This document shows positions 13,855 through 22,268 of a stretch of 26,033 nucleotides of DNA, piece by piece (within the stretch, counting starts at the first letter, position 1; every line of letters begins with the position of its first letter). Position numbers and translations under genes: made by a program. Origin of the DNA: DYEP01 sp040755615 (GTDB taxonomy: Bacteria > Bacillota > Sulfobacillia > DUSP01 > DYEP01); NCBI GenBank assembly GCA_040755615.1, contig JBFMAL010000038.1:1-26033 (forward strand), read 5' to 3'. A model generated the notes under the pieces. It was not told the DNA's origin. It ran no database searches and saw only the letters and a program-made list of their open reading frames with translations.

Positions 13855-15930
13855 CTACTTCTTAGTCTCCTCAAACAGGTCCTTGAACATCTCACCAAGC
13901 GTTACCTTATCAACAGCGGGATTGTCCGCGTAGCCGTTGCTTTCAGGTTGAGCGCCGCGCTCCTCGGCTTGCTTGATGCTCAGACTGATGCGCCGGTCGT
14001 CCGGACGGACCCTAAGGACTTTGACCCTGACCCTGTCTCCCGGCTTCACTACTTCATCAGGCTTTTCCACCCTTCTATCAGCAAGTTCAGAAATGTGAAC
14101 GAGTCCTTCTACACCATCCTCAAGCTCCACGAATGCGCCAAAGGGGGCGAGCCTGGTGACGCGGCCGGTCACCACAGAATCCACAGGGTACCTCTCCTTC
14201 ACGTTATGCCAGGGGTCCTGCAACGTCTGCTTCAGCCCCAGCGATATCTTGCCCTTTTCACGGTCCACCCGGAGCACCATCACATCCACTTCCTGGCCCT
14301 CCTTGAGCACCTCGGAGGGGTGATTCACTCTCCCCCAGGACAGCTCCGACACGTGCAGTAGCCCGTCCACGCCACCTACATCGACGAACGCCCCGAAATC
14401 AGTGAGGCCCTTGACGACTCCGTGCCTGATCTCGCCCTCGGTGATGGTAGCCCAGGTGTCTGACCTCTTGGCCTCAAGCTCTTCTTCCAGCGTGGCTCGC
14501 TGTGAGAGGATAACGCGGTTCTTTTCCTTATCCAGTTCTAGCACCTTCAGCCGCAGTTCCCTACCCACGTACACTGACAGGTCGCCTACGTATCCCCTCT
14601 CGACCTGAGAAGCGGGTACAAACCCCCTCACGCCCACATCAACAACGAGCCCGCCCTTTACCTCCTGGATGCACGGAGCATATATCGTCTCGTTGGTCTC
14701 CATCGCGCGCTCCAGTTTCTGCCATGCCAGGACCTCGTCAGCGCGGTACTTGGAAAGCGTGATCTCCCCCTCTTTATCGTCTATCGACTTGACCATCACT
14801 GTGACAGGATCCCCTTCTTTTACTATCTCCCGCGGATCCCGTCTGGCGCGGCTGAGCTCAGAAACAGGAATGACCCCCTCTGACTTCCGCCCTATATCCA
14901 CAAGTACCGAATCCGCACTGACCCGGACGACGGTCCCCTGGATGATGTCCCCGACGTGCAGATCCTCGGGCGCCTCCATCGCCCCTGACTCTTCCTCGGC
15001 AGCTGGTTCGGTTTCAACATTGCTCTCTGTTTCGGGTACATCCTGGCCAGCGATGGAGGCATCCTCTTCTTCCGGCGGCACTCCCTCCTCGTTTACTCGT
15101 TTTTCCATGTCTTCCATCCTAGCAATGACCTCCTTTATGATCCATTCGGGCGTGGAAGCACCGGCCGCTATTCCGACGGTCTCATTTCCGGTGAACCAAT
15201 CGTCCTGGATTTCGTCCGCTCGCTCCACATGGTATACAGGGATCTTCATGCCCCTGGCTATCTCAGCAAGTTTGGCAGTGTTGGCGCTATGCCTGCCCCC
15301 CACAACCAGCATGATGTCCACTTGCGGCGCGAGTTCCCTCACCGCTCTTTGCCTCTCATACGTTGCCAGGCATACTGTGTTCACCGCCACCACATCCGCT
15401 GTACGTTGCCTCAGCACGGAGAGCACTTCCTCGTACGTGCGAGGTTCGATGGTGGTCTGCGCGATCACTCCTGCAGAACCATTAAGCGCCAGCGCGCGTG
15501 CCTCTTCCGCGTTACGTACCACCACAGCTCCGGGGCCCGCCCACGCCGAAAGCGCCTGGACCTCCGGGTGCCCAGGGTCCCCCACGATGACTACTGTGCG
15601 GCCTTGCCTCGCCAGATGAGAGGCCGCTTCCTGCGCGCGGCGCACAAACGGGCACGTCGCATCCAAGAGCGCGATCCCTCGGTGCGCTGCTTCCGAGTAA
15701 ACTGAAGGTGCAGAGCCGTGGGTGCGGAGCAACACCCGGGCCGGCCCCCGTTCAGGAAGGTTTCCTGCTGTAACTGCGCCCATCCTCTCGATGTGCGCTA
15801 TGGCATCGCGATTGTGGATGAGTGGGCCGAGCACTACAAGAGGACCTTCCTTCAAAGCATCCTCCGCCATCTCCACGGCCCTCTTGACGCCCGGACAGAA
15901 GCCAGCGTGCCGCGCCAGCACGAGCTTCAT
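13855..15930 (-). CDS. ispH/rpsA: IspH–ribosomal protein S1 fusion
   Basis: A 691-residue fusion. Residues 1-276 are 4-hydroxy-3-methylbut-2-enyl diphosphate reductase, the last MEP-pathway enzyme, with iron–sulphur ligands Cys12 (FCPGVKRA), Cys93 (ATCPFV) and Cys187 (NTVC), plus His39, His71 and His121. An acidic linker (279-323) leads to four S1 RNA-binding repeats at about 324-394, 410-477, 497-567 and 582-653, and the second is the most divergent. Such fusions are known in Clostridia. The ATG overlaps the plsC stop as ATGA. I see no internal start with a ribosome site at the junction, so one polypeptide is expected. It ends the cmk–plsC operon. Confidence 0.95.
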   Translation of the reverse strand: MKLVLARHAGFCPGVKRAVEMAEDALKEGPLVVLGPLIHNRDAIAHIERMGAVTAGNLPERGPARVLLRTHGSAPSVYSEAAHRGIALLDATCPFVRRAQEAASHLARQGRTVVIVGDPGHPEVQALSAWAGPGAVVVRNAEEARALALNGSAGVIAQTTIEPRTYEEVLSVLRQRTADVVAVNTVCLATYERQRAVRELAPQVDIMLVVGGRHSANTAKLAEIARGMKIPVYHVERADEIQDDWFTGNETVGIAAGASTPEWIIKEVIARMEDMEKRVNEEGVPPEEEDASIAGQDVPETESNVETEPAAEEESGAMEAPEDLHVGDIIQGTVVRVSADSVLVDIGRKSEGVIPVSELSRARRDPREIVKEGDPVTVMVKSIDDKEGEITLSKYRADEVLAWQKLERAMETNETIYAPCIQEVKGGLVVDVGVRGFVPASQVERGYVGDLSVYVGRELRLKVLELDKEKNRVILSQRATLEEELEAKRSDTWATITEGEIRHGVVKGLTDFGAFVDVGGVDGLLHVSELSWGRVNHPSEVLKEGQEVDVMVLRVDREKGKISLGLKQTLQDPWHNVKERYPVDSVVTGRVTRLAPFGAFVELEDGVEGLVHISELADRRVEKPDEVVKPGDRVRVKVLRVRPDDRRISLSIKQAEERGAQPESNGYADNPAVDKVTLGEMFKDLFEETKK

Positions 15931-16523
15931 AGCGTGTCCATCGCCCCTTCTCTTAGCCGGGATATCTCTTTCATAATCTCCCGGCCGATATCCCGGTAGG
16001 TGGACATCTTCGCCTTCTGGTCATAAAACTGCTCAAAGCTCATGGGGCGTCCGATACTCACCGTAACGCCCTTCGGGAAACCGGGGGTGCAGGTGATCCC
16101 GACGGGGAGAACGGGCGCCTTACCCCTCACTGCCAGCACCGCCACTCCAGGTTCTGCCTCTCTTAAGTCTCCCGTCCTACTGCGCGTGCCCTCTGGGAAC
16201 ACACCCAGCACACCGCCATCCCTCAGCAGCTCAAGGGAAGTCCGAATGGCGGACCTGTCCGGTTCGCCACGCTTCACGGGAAATGCACCGATGGACCTGA
16301 CAAAACAGCCGAAGGCGGGGTTTTTGAACAGCTCCTGCTTGGCCATGAATCTCACTGTTCGCGGTATTGCGATGGCCAGGGCCACGGGGTCCATCCAGTG
16401 AATGTGATTGGCAGCAACGATCAAAGGCCCTTTCTTGGGCACATTCTCACGGCCGTAAACACGAAGCGACCAAATTAACTTTGTCAGCAGCCGGGCAAAA
16501 CCGAGGACCACCGTGTACATCAT
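15927..16523 (-). CDS. plsC: 1-acyl-sn-glycerol-3-phosphate acyltransferase
   Basis: A 198-residue acyltransferase that makes phosphatidic acid from lysophosphatidic acid. It has the HX4D motif NHIHWMD (His40, Asp45), FPVKRGEPDR (81-90) and FPEGTRSR (109-116), with a hydrophobic N-terminus for membrane association. The length is typical of the short bacterial form. It is coupled on both sides by ATGA overlaps, to cmk upstream and to ispH-rpsA downstream. The cmk–plsC–ispH–rpsA order is a familiar Clostridia arrangement. Confidence 0.95.
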   Translation of the reverse strand: MMYTVVLGFARLLTKLIWSLRVYGRENVPKKGPLIVAANHIHWMDPVALAIAIPRTVRFMAKQELFKNPAFGCFVRSIGAFPVKRGEPDRSAIRTSLELLRDGGVLGVFPEGTRSRTGDLREAEPGVAVLAVRGKAPVLPVGITCTPGFPKGVTVSIGRPMSFEQFYDQKAKMSTYRDIGREIMKEISRLREGAMDTL

Positions 16524-17194
16524 CCTGTCCGCCCCCTCATGTAACCTTCAACGAGAGACAGCACTTCAGAAATGGTGAGATTAGAAGTATCGATCACAAC
16601 GGCGTCGTCGGCGACTCTGAGCGGCGCACACTTTCTGACACTGTCGAGCCTGTCACGCTCAATCATTTCGCGTTTGACTGATTCCCGGTCAGTACGGAAT
16701 CCCTTTTCATGGTTCTCTTTCAGCCTTCGGTCGACCCGGACATCCAGATCGGCCGTGAAATAAAACTTGACGTCAGCTCCAGGCAATACATGGGTCCCGA
16801 TGTCCCGCCCGTCGAGCACGACGCCACCAGATTGGGCTAACCTGCGTTGTTCCCGCGTCATTTGACTTCTGACTTCAGGATGTCCTGACACAACCGAAAC
16901 CAAAGAACCGACCTCTGGGCTTCTGATGGCCAAAGTAACGTCGTCTCCGTCGAGCCGCACCCATTGCCTGCCGTCGGTCTCACCCAGCTCGATGCGCGTA
17001 TTCTCCAGCATCTCCCCGAGCGCCTTACCGTCGGTGGGGTTAACACCTAATTTTAATGCCTTTAGAGTGGCAGCCCTGTACATGGCGCCAGTATCGATGT
17101 ATAAAAGACCAAGCTTCTGTGCCAGCAGCCGCGCGATGGTGCTCTTTCCGGAACCGGCCGGCCCGTCAATGGCTACCACTACTTTACAACTCAT
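16520..17194 (-). CDS. cmk: (d)CMP kinase
   Basis: A 224-residue cytidylate kinase that phosphorylates CMP and dCMP. The P-loop is GPAGSGKST (11-19), followed by LLYIDTGAMYRA (30-41), VVLDGRDIGT (near 125-134) and the lid-region RDRLDS. Length and motifs are normal. ATG at 17194 has GGGAAGG a few bases upstream. The 107 bases between it and the preceding gene hold a T-rich stretch but no promoter I can defend, so it may be co-transcribed with the upstream membrane-anchored protein or have its own weak promoter. Confidence 0.96.
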   Translation of the reverse strand: MSCKVVVAIDGPAGSGKSTIARLLAQKLGLLYIDTGAMYRAATLKALKLGVNPTDGKALGEMLENTRIELGETDGRQWVRLDGDDVTLAIRSPEVGSLVSVVSGHPEVRSQMTREQRRLAQSGGVVLDGRDIGTHVLPGADVKFYFTADLDVRVDRRLKENHEKGFRTDRESVKREMIERDRLDSVRKCAPLRVADDAVVIDTSNLTISEVLSLVEGYMRGRTG

Positions 17195-17301
17195 TACCTT
17201 CCCGCTTTCCCAAAGGTGAACAAATTATGTGTTGTGTATGTTTTTTCACGTTCTACTGTTATTCGACATACACTCGTGTTTTCCTTTTCCAATCGCGACC
17301 T

Positions 17302-17760
17302 TCACTCGTCCCTTTCGCGAAAACGGGCCACCCGCGCGATCCCCGCCCTCACACTCACTTCGACCGCCTCGACACCCACAAGCTCGAGTGGCGCATGTAA
17401 CACCCTGAATCGCAGCTCATAGTCGTAGGCCGTGGCATCCACTTCCACCAGGTCACCTCGCTTTACGGTGGCACTGGCCGTACCGTTTCTGAAGCTGGCG
17501 ACGGGCTTTCCGTTCACCAGGAGCAAGGCTCTAGGCGCCCTGTCTGCGTTCACCAGCTGGATCACCAGACTATCGCTGAGCGGCCTGGTCATTGCCAGCA
17601 TAGTGTCGTTCCACGAGGCTGACGGAAGTTCCACCCTGTCAGTCAGGCTTAAAAGTGCGCGGGCCCGGTCATCCGCCATCAGGATTTGGGTAATCGCAAG
17701 CAGCGAGAGTAATGTCACTACAACTCGCACGAGCAGGCGGTCCATCCGTGCCAGGTTCAT
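17302..17760 (-). CDS. Membrane-anchored hypothetical protein
   Basis: A 152-residue protein I do not recognise. ATG at 17760 lies ten bases after GGGAGG. One N-terminal hydrophobic helix (8-28) is followed by an extracytoplasmic region predicted to be beta-rich, with NGKPVASFRNGTASATVKRGD (82-102) resembling a small beta-sandwich, and it ends in a charged RFRERDE tail. It looks like a signal-anchored surface protein of a spore-forming Firmicute. It lies upstream of cmk and downstream of a hairpin that ends the corrinoid operon. No catalytic motif is visible. Confidence 0.65.
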   Translation of the reverse strand: MNLARMDRLLVRVVVTLLSLLAITQILMADDRARALLSLTDRVELPSASWNDTMLAMTRPLSDSLVIQLVNADRAPRALLLVNGKPVASFRNGTASATVKRGDLVEVDATAYDYELRFRVLHAPLELVGVEAVEVSVRAGIARVARFRERDE

Positions 17761-17839
17761 CGCAAAAAGACCTCCCGGGTTCGTTCAGTAACTACACACA
17801 GCTTATTCATCTTCTCACGGACTTATCCAAACTAAAGGT

Positions 17840-17868
17840 GATGCGCGGCTTGCTGGGAGCCGCGCATC
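17840..17868 (-). terminator. Hairpin at the end of the corrinoid/radical SAM operon
   Basis: A perfect 10-bp stem, GATGCGCGGC (minus) with GCCGCGCATC, spans 17840-17868 with a nine-base loop, directly after the stop of the radical SAM gene. Only a weak T-rich tail follows, so it may stop transcription inefficiently or protect the transcript end. Confidence 0.55.
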
Positions 17869-17869
17869 T

Positions 17870-18733
17870 TCAATCAGCAAAATTCCAGAGTCCGTAGCTT
17901 CTGGCAATCTCCACCGCCTGCTGGTATTCCGCCCGGGTGATCCTCCGGTTTAGGTCTTCCCTGGCGCATGCCCGGTATTCCGGGTAGTACTGGTCCATTA
18001 TGTTCACGTATGTATCCTTTGAGACCTCTTCCGCAATGAATCGCATGCACTCTGCGGTGCCTGCAAGACCACCTGGCAGCACGAGGTGTCTCACGATCAG
18101 CCCGCGCACCGCCACGCCGTCCCTCACTATCAGGTCTCCTACCTGCCTGTGCATCTCCTTTATGGCACTTTTGGCCTTCTCAGGGTAGTCCGGCACGCCG
18201 GAGAGCTCGCGCCCCACATCCGCGTCAGCATACTTCAGATCGGGCATATAGATATCCACCAGACCTTCAAAGCACTGCAGTGCCTCTACGCTGTCATAGC
18301 CTCCCGAGTTATATACCACAGGCACTTCAAGCCCTTCATGTCTTGCTGTCTTTATCGCCTCATAGATGACCGGCAGCTGGTGAGACGGGCTTACCAGGTT
18401 CACGTTGGCGCACCCCCGCTTCTCCAGCTTCAGCATGACCGAAGCCAGTTCTCCCCAGCTGAGCCGATGCCCCCGGCTTATGCGGCTGATCTCGTAGTTC
18501 TGGCAGAACACGCACTCAAGGTTACACCCTGCGAAAAAGATCGTCCCTGAGCCGCCCTCGCCAAGCAGCACCGATTCCTCGCCCCAGTGCGGCCCCCAGG
18601 AGCACACGCGCGCTTCCATTCCGATGCCGCAAAAGCCCAGCTCGCCTCCCGCCCTATCCACGCCGCAGCATCTTGGGCAAAGCGCGCAGTTTGATGCGAT
18701 CTGGATGAGTTTTTCAAGGCGCTGGTCTTTCAT
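17870..18733 (-). CDS. PflA-like radical SAM protein
   Basis: A 287-residue radical SAM protein of the pyruvate-formate-lyase-activating-enzyme-like type (COG1313-like). The cluster ligands are Cys70, Cys74 and Cys77 in GCNLECVFCQN (CX3CX2C), preceded by an N-terminal Cys cluster (16, 19, 22, 23, 35) that may hold another metal site. MPDLKYAD and NIMDQYYPEY are typical of this subfamily. Its substrate is unknown. The ATG at 18733 overlaps the ATPase stop (TGATG); a GTG one codon earlier is also possible. The tight coupling places it in the riboswitch-controlled corrinoid operon. Confidence 0.85.
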   Translation of the reverse strand: MKDQRLEKLIQIASNCALCPRCCGVDRAGGELGFCGIGMEARVCSWGPHWGEESVLLGEGGSGTIFFAGCNLECVFCQNYEISRISRGHRLSWGELASVMLKLEKRGCANVNLVSPSHQLPVIYEAIKTARHEGLEVPVVYNSGGYDSVEALQCFEGLVDIYMPDLKYADADVGRELSGVPDYPEKAKSAIKEMHRQVGDLIVRDGVAVRGLIVRHLVLPGGLAGTAECMRFIAEEVSKDTYVNIMDQYYPEYRACAREDLNRRITRAEYQQAVEIARSYGLWNFAD

Positions 18734-20007
18734 CACTCCTCACCTTCCGCAGAGATCCCGTCAAGCAGAGCGTCAAACGCGGTCGCCTCTATAAAGCGCG
18801 CGCCCCTCTCCTGCAGCTGGGAAAACAACCTGGCGGCTTTTCCCCCGGTGTAGTCGCGCTCAGCAACCTTTGATGCGTCCCCAATGCACACCACGGGGAT
18901 CCCGCGTTCTGACATCGTAAGGCAGGCTCTCAGGTTCAAGAGGTTGCCGTGTCCAAATGGTACCTCCGCGACCGTGACGAGCCTCGCCCCGATCATGATG
19001 GCCTCGAGCTCTTCAGCGTCACGTGCCGTGACAGGAGCGAACGCAGGCACGCTGATGATTCTGGCGCCAAGTGACCTTGCGGTCAGCCAATCAGAATCGC
19101 CCTCGTTGATTACGCCCACCGAGAGGGATAGTCCTCTCAGAGATATTCTCTCCATGAGCGCCGTGCCGCTACCTCCCCCGGCCACCAGATGCACCCGCTG
19201 CCCGCCCGGTCTTTCCACCATTTTCCTGGGCAGTACCAGCACATGGGGCTTGGGGAGGAACGGATGTCGCGATACAACTGCAGTGCTGCCGTACGCAGCG
19301 CTGATGTTTTCAGCCGTGAGTACTGAAAAGGGGTCACCGAGCGCCCGGATCCGCCCTCTGTCCAGCAGCACCAGCTTGTCGCAGTACTCTGACGCCAAGT
19401 TAAGGTCGTGGAACACCCCGATCACCGTCAGGTGGCTCGTGGCGTTCAACCTCCTGATGATCGAGAGGATCTCGGTCTGGTGTCCTACGTCCAGGTGGGC
19501 GGTAGGCTCATCGAGCAGGAGCACCTCCGGTTCCTGTGCCAAGGCGCGAGCGATGAGCACGCGCTGACGCTCGCCCCCGCTCAGCTCAGTGATCAGCCGG
19601 TCCTTCAGGTGGAGCACGTTGGTCACACTCATCGCGCGTTCCGCTATCTGGAGATCGTGCCTTCGCTCTCCCTGAAACCGGCCAAGATGAGGCGTCCTGC
19701 CCATCAGCACCACTTCGTGCACAGTAAAGTCGTACTCGGCGCCGTGTTCCTGACCAAGCACCGCCATCTTCCTTGCCAGCTCGCGCGCGCTCATCCGGTA
19801 CACGTCCTTTCCCATGAACACGACCTTGCCGGCGGAAGGCTGTAGCACTCGCGCCATGGTACGAAGCAGCGTGGTCTTGCCGGAGCCGTTAGGACCGATG
19901 ATGCCGAGAAAGTCGCCCCGCTCCACCTGCAGGCTGAGCCCTGAGATCACTGGGTGAGACCCATAGGAGCATACAACCCCGTCTATTAATATGTCTACTT
20001 CCGCCAC
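18733..20007 (-). CDS. btuD: Corrinoid/iron-siderophore-type ABC ATPase with extra C-terminal domain
   Basis: A 424-residue protein. Residues 1-255 are a FecE/BtuD-type ABC ATPase: Walker A GPNGSGKTT (38-46), Q-loop near 86, LSGGERQR (142-149), LLLDEP (163-168), H-loop FHDLN (199-203). Residues about 265-424 are an added domain with VHLVAGGGSGTALM (272-285), GVINEGDSDW, VPFGHGNLLNL and GGKAARLF, a glycine-rich nucleotide-binding-like pattern also seen in some clostridial and archaeal homologues. Usual BtuD proteins are about 250-260 residues. The GTG start follows the permease stop directly. The cobalamin riboswitch upstream identifies the likely substrate. Confidence 0.88.
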   Translation of the reverse strand: MAEVDILIDGVVCSYGSHPVISGLSLQVERGDFLGIIGPNGSGKTTLLRTMARVLQPSAGKVVFMGKDVYRMSARELARKMAVLGQEHGAEYDFTVHEVVLMGRTPHLGRFQGERRHDLQIAERAMSVTNVLHLKDRLITELSGGERQRVLIARALAQEPEVLLLDEPTAHLDVGHQTEILSIIRRLNATSHLTVIGVFHDLNLASEYCDKLVLLDRGRIRALGDPFSVLTAENISAAYGSTAVVSRHPFLPKPHVLVLPRKMVERPGGQRVHLVAGGGSGTALMERISLRGLSLSVGVINEGDSDWLTARSLGARIISVPAFAPVTARDAEELEAIMIGARLVTVAEVPFGHGNLLNLRACLTMSERGIPVVCIGDASKVAERDYTGGKAARLFSQLQERGARFIEATAFDALLDGISAEGEE

Positions 20008-21009
20008 CTACATCCCACCCTTTCTCCTGTACAGAAGGTAGAGGAAGAACGGCCCCCCCATCATCGCAGTGAGGATCCCCACAGGGATCTCTGCGGGAGA
20101 AAGCAGCGTTCTTGACAGCATGTCCGATAGTACAAGCAGGCTTGCCCCGCCGAGCGCCGAGGCGGGCAGCAGGATCCGGTGGTCGGGCGAGGTCAACAGC
20201 CGCATGAGGTGCGGCACGATGAGACCTACGAATCCGATGAGCCCGGTGACTGAGACCGCGGCGGCGGTCACAAGGCTAGCAGTGAAGAGCAGGATCGCCT
20301 TGACCCGCTCCACCTCGACCCCAAGATGCGCCGCCTGGTCCTCGCCGAACAGCAGCGCGTTCAGGTCTCTTGAGAAGTAGTACATGATGCAAAAACCCGC
20401 GACGGCGTATGGCAATATGGAGAGCAGCCTCTCCCAGCTGGCGCCCGTCAGCCCGCCCATGAGCCAGAACACGACCCTGTCTAGGCGCTCGCGGTGAGTG
20501 ACCATGAGCAAGGATACCACCGCGGACAAAAACGCGCTCACAGCCACTCCGGACAGGAGCAGGGGCACCACGGGCACCCGTGGGCCCCTCTTTGCCAGCA
20601 TGTATACAGTGGCCATCGCACCGAGCGCCCCGAGGAAGGCCAGTACGGGCACAAGCTTAAAGCTCGTAGGTCCTAGCCTGATAATCCCTACCGTCGCGCC
20701 CAGCGCCGCCCCGGCTGAAACGCCGATGATGTACGGGTCTGCCATGGGGTTCTGCAGGAGTGCCTGAAAGCTGACGCCCGCCACTGAAAGAGAACCGCCA
20801 ACCACCGCCGCCATCAGCACGCGCGGAATCCTCACGCCCAGGAGTATCCTTTCGTAGCTGGCCGGCCAGTCCCCGCCGCGCTCCCCGAGGAGGATCAAAA
20901 GCGACGTACGCCACGGGATGTTCACAGAACCACGGCTGACCGCCACCACACAGCTTACTGCCAGCAGGGCGACGAGCACAACCAGCACGAATCCTGCCTT
21001 CCTCTTCAA
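20008..21009 (-). CDS. btuC: Corrinoid ABC transporter permease (FecCD family)
   Basis: A 333-residue permease with about ten helices. Family motifs include RIPRVLMAAVVGGSLSVAG (60-78), LQNPMADPYIIGVSAGAALG and the C-terminal GLIGFVGLIVPHLMRLL. It forms the membrane channel for corrinoid uptake with BtuF and BtuD. The start is a TTG at 21009, since no in-frame ATG or GTG lies nearby with a ribosome site. The only ribosome-binding sequence is an uninterrupted run of 11 G nine bases before the TTG, an unusual arrangement. It ends at a TAG directly followed by the ATPase GTG start. Confidence 0.92.
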   Translation of the reverse strand: MKRKAGFVLVVLVALLAVSCVVAVSRGSVNIPWRTSLLILLGERGGDWPASYERILLGVRIPRVLMAAVVGGSLSVAGVSFQALLQNPMADPYIIGVSAGAALGATVGIIRLGPTSFKLVPVLAFLGALGAMATVYMLAKRGPRVPVVPLLLSGVAVSAFLSAVVSLLMVTHRERLDRVVFWLMGGLTGASWERLLSILPYAVAGFCIMYYFSRDLNALLFGEDQAAHLGVEVERVKAILLFTASLVTAAAVSVTGLIGFVGLIVPHLMRLLTSPDHRILLPASALGGASLLVLSDMLSRTLLSPAEIPVGILTAMMGGPFFLYLLYRRKGGM

Positions 21010-21018
21010 ACCAAAGAT

Positions 21019-21029
21019 CCCCCCCCCCC
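21019..21029 (-). repeat. 11-base G homopolymer at the btuC ribosome site
   Basis: Eleven consecutive C on the plus strand, G on the transcribed minus strand, lie between btuF and btuC and form the Shine–Dalgarno region of the TTG start. Tracts of this length are prone to slipped-strand length change, which would shift ribosome-site spacing but not a reading frame. A sequencing miscount is also possible. Confidence 0.7.
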
Positions 21030-21056
21030 GGTCCGCGACAAGCCCATTTCATCCCG

Positions 21057-21926
21057 CTATTTCAGCCTGTCAGGGTGCAGCACACGGGCGATCTCATAAA
21101 GCCCGTCTGCCAGCCGGGGTCCAGGTCTTGATACCACGTCGGCATTGACTTCCACGACCCTTTCGTCGATCACCGCTTTCACCATGTCAAACCCCGGTTT
21201 AGCCAGCAGTTCCTCCTTGCCGGGAAGCGTCAGGATGATGACATCCGGATTTTCCTCCACGATGGTTTCAATCGAGAGTTGGAGATAAGGCGCATTAGCA
21301 GCCGCTGCGATATTCCTTCCGCCCGCATCCTCTATGAGTTCGTGCAGGAAGGTACCCGGGCCCACCGTCCAAAGCCCTTCCACGTCCAACACCACGAGCA
21401 CCGACACGGGCTCGGCGCCGACAAGCGCGGCCCTTACCTCTTCTCTCTTCGCCTTCATGCCTTCCACGATCTGCGCGGCCCTGTCAGCGGCGCCTAGCAC
21501 CTCTCCCATTTCGAGAATACTTGTGAGCGTCCCGTCAAAATCTGCAGGGTTCAATATGATGGTGCGGATGCCGTGTTGCTCGAGTTCTTCAGCCAGACCC
21601 TCCTGGCCGGAGATACCTACAACCAGGTCGGGTTCCAGCTCCAGTACTTTTTCCCGGTTAATCTGGAAGTCCCCAATCTTCTGCTTCAGCGTCGCTTCCT
21701 CAGGGTAGTTGCAGAACGCTGTGACCCCGACCAGCCGGTCTGCCGCCCCCAGAGCGCAGATGATCTCGGTGTTGGACGGCGCCATGGATACGATGCGTTC
21801 TATCTTCTTGACCCCTGCGTCCCCGCCGGCTGCGGGGGTGGTCTGTATCTTCGGGCCGCGCAGGCACCCTGTCAGCCCCAGGGCCATCGCGCAGGTAATC
21901 AGCAAAACCTTTATGGACGTTCTCAT
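21057..21926 (-). CDS. btuF: Corrinoid ABC transporter substrate-binding lipoprotein
   Basis: A 289-residue cluster A-II binding protein (BtuF/FhuD fold). The start is the ATG at 21926 after AAGGAGGAG; longer in-frame starts would run into the riboswitch terminator. A lipoprotein signal ends in LTGC (Cys21), so the protein is tethered outside the membrane. IERIVSMAPSNTEIICALGAADRLVGVT (47-74 region) and ELEPDLVVG are diagnostic of the family, with a long helical linker near 120-160. It captures cobalamin or cobinamide and delivers it to BtuC. It is the first gene after the riboswitch. Confidence 0.93.
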   Translation of the reverse strand: MRTSIKVLLITCAMALGLTGCLRGPKIQTTPAAGGDAGVKKIERIVSMAPSNTEIICALGAADRLVGVTAFCNYPEEATLKQKIGDFQINREKVLELEPDLVVGISGQEGLAEELEQHGIRTIILNPADFDGTLTSILEMGEVLGAADRAAQIVEGMKAKREEVRAALVGAEPVSVLVVLDVEGLWTVGPGTFLHELIEDAGGRNIAAAANAPYLQLSIETIVEENPDVIILTLPGKEELLAKPGFDMVKAVIDERVVEVNADVVSRPGPRLADGLYEIARVLHPDRLK

Positions 21927-21977
21927 CTTTCGCTTATCTCCTCCTTCAGCCGTACTTTGAGCCTTCATGCAGAAATG

Positions 21978-22011
21978 AAAAGCCGGTCGACCTCTTGAGA
22001 AGGCAGACCGG
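21978..22011 (-). terminator. Expression-platform terminator of the cobalamin riboswitch
   Basis: On the minus strand CCGGTC (22011-22006) and GACCGG (21988-21983) form the base of a hairpin with internal CTT/AAG pairing, followed by CTTTT. It lies between the aptamer and the btuF ribosome site, where a ligand-dependent terminator is expected. Confidence 0.65.
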
Positions 22012-22057
22012 AACAGTCCATGACGCCGCACCTCCCTTTCCTCCGAAGGTCCTCAGC

Positions 22058-22217
22058 ACGAGCCGGATGGCAGGTCTCCTGGCTTGCAGGTCATCGCCTC
22101 CGCCCAGCCTTCCCATCCTCGTTAAAGGGACAGTGGCCTTATCATGGGGGATGCTACCTGTTCACAGTGGCGGGACCGCGCCGGTTTGCTTACCGGACTT
22201 CCCTTGAGCCAACCCGT
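22058..22217 (-). promoter_or_regulatory. Cobalamin (AdoCbl-type) riboswitch
   Basis: On the minus strand the conserved core GCGCGGTCCCGCCACTGTGA lies at about 22162-22181, a second GGCCACTG near 22122-22130, and the B12 box AGCCAGGAGACCTGCC at 22069-22084. The closing stem P1 can be drawn as ACGGGTTGG (22217-22209) with CCGGCTCGT (22066-22058). Together these identify a cobalamin riboswitch aptamer. It should reduce expression of the btuF operon when cobalamin is plentiful, through the terminator downstream. Confidence 0.95.
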
Positions 22218-22239
22218 TTAGCGGTATGCAACTGTAGTC

Positions 22240-22268
22240 ATTATAACCCACGTTATGCCCGGATTCAA
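22240..22268 (-). promoter_or_regulatory. Sigma-A promoter of the corrinoid operon
   Basis: On the minus strand TTGAAT (22268-22263) and a perfect TATAAT (22245-22240) are spaced by 17 bases. The -35 element abuts the stop codon of the upstream phosphoribosyltransferase gene. Transcription would start near 22233, about 16 bases before riboswitch stem P1. Confidence 0.75.

Noticed and set aside
14669..15619. Long plus-strand frame of 316 codons
   Set aside because: It is antisense to the well-supported ispH-rpsA gene, very rich in Ser/Thr/Ala as GC-rich shadows are, and has no family features.
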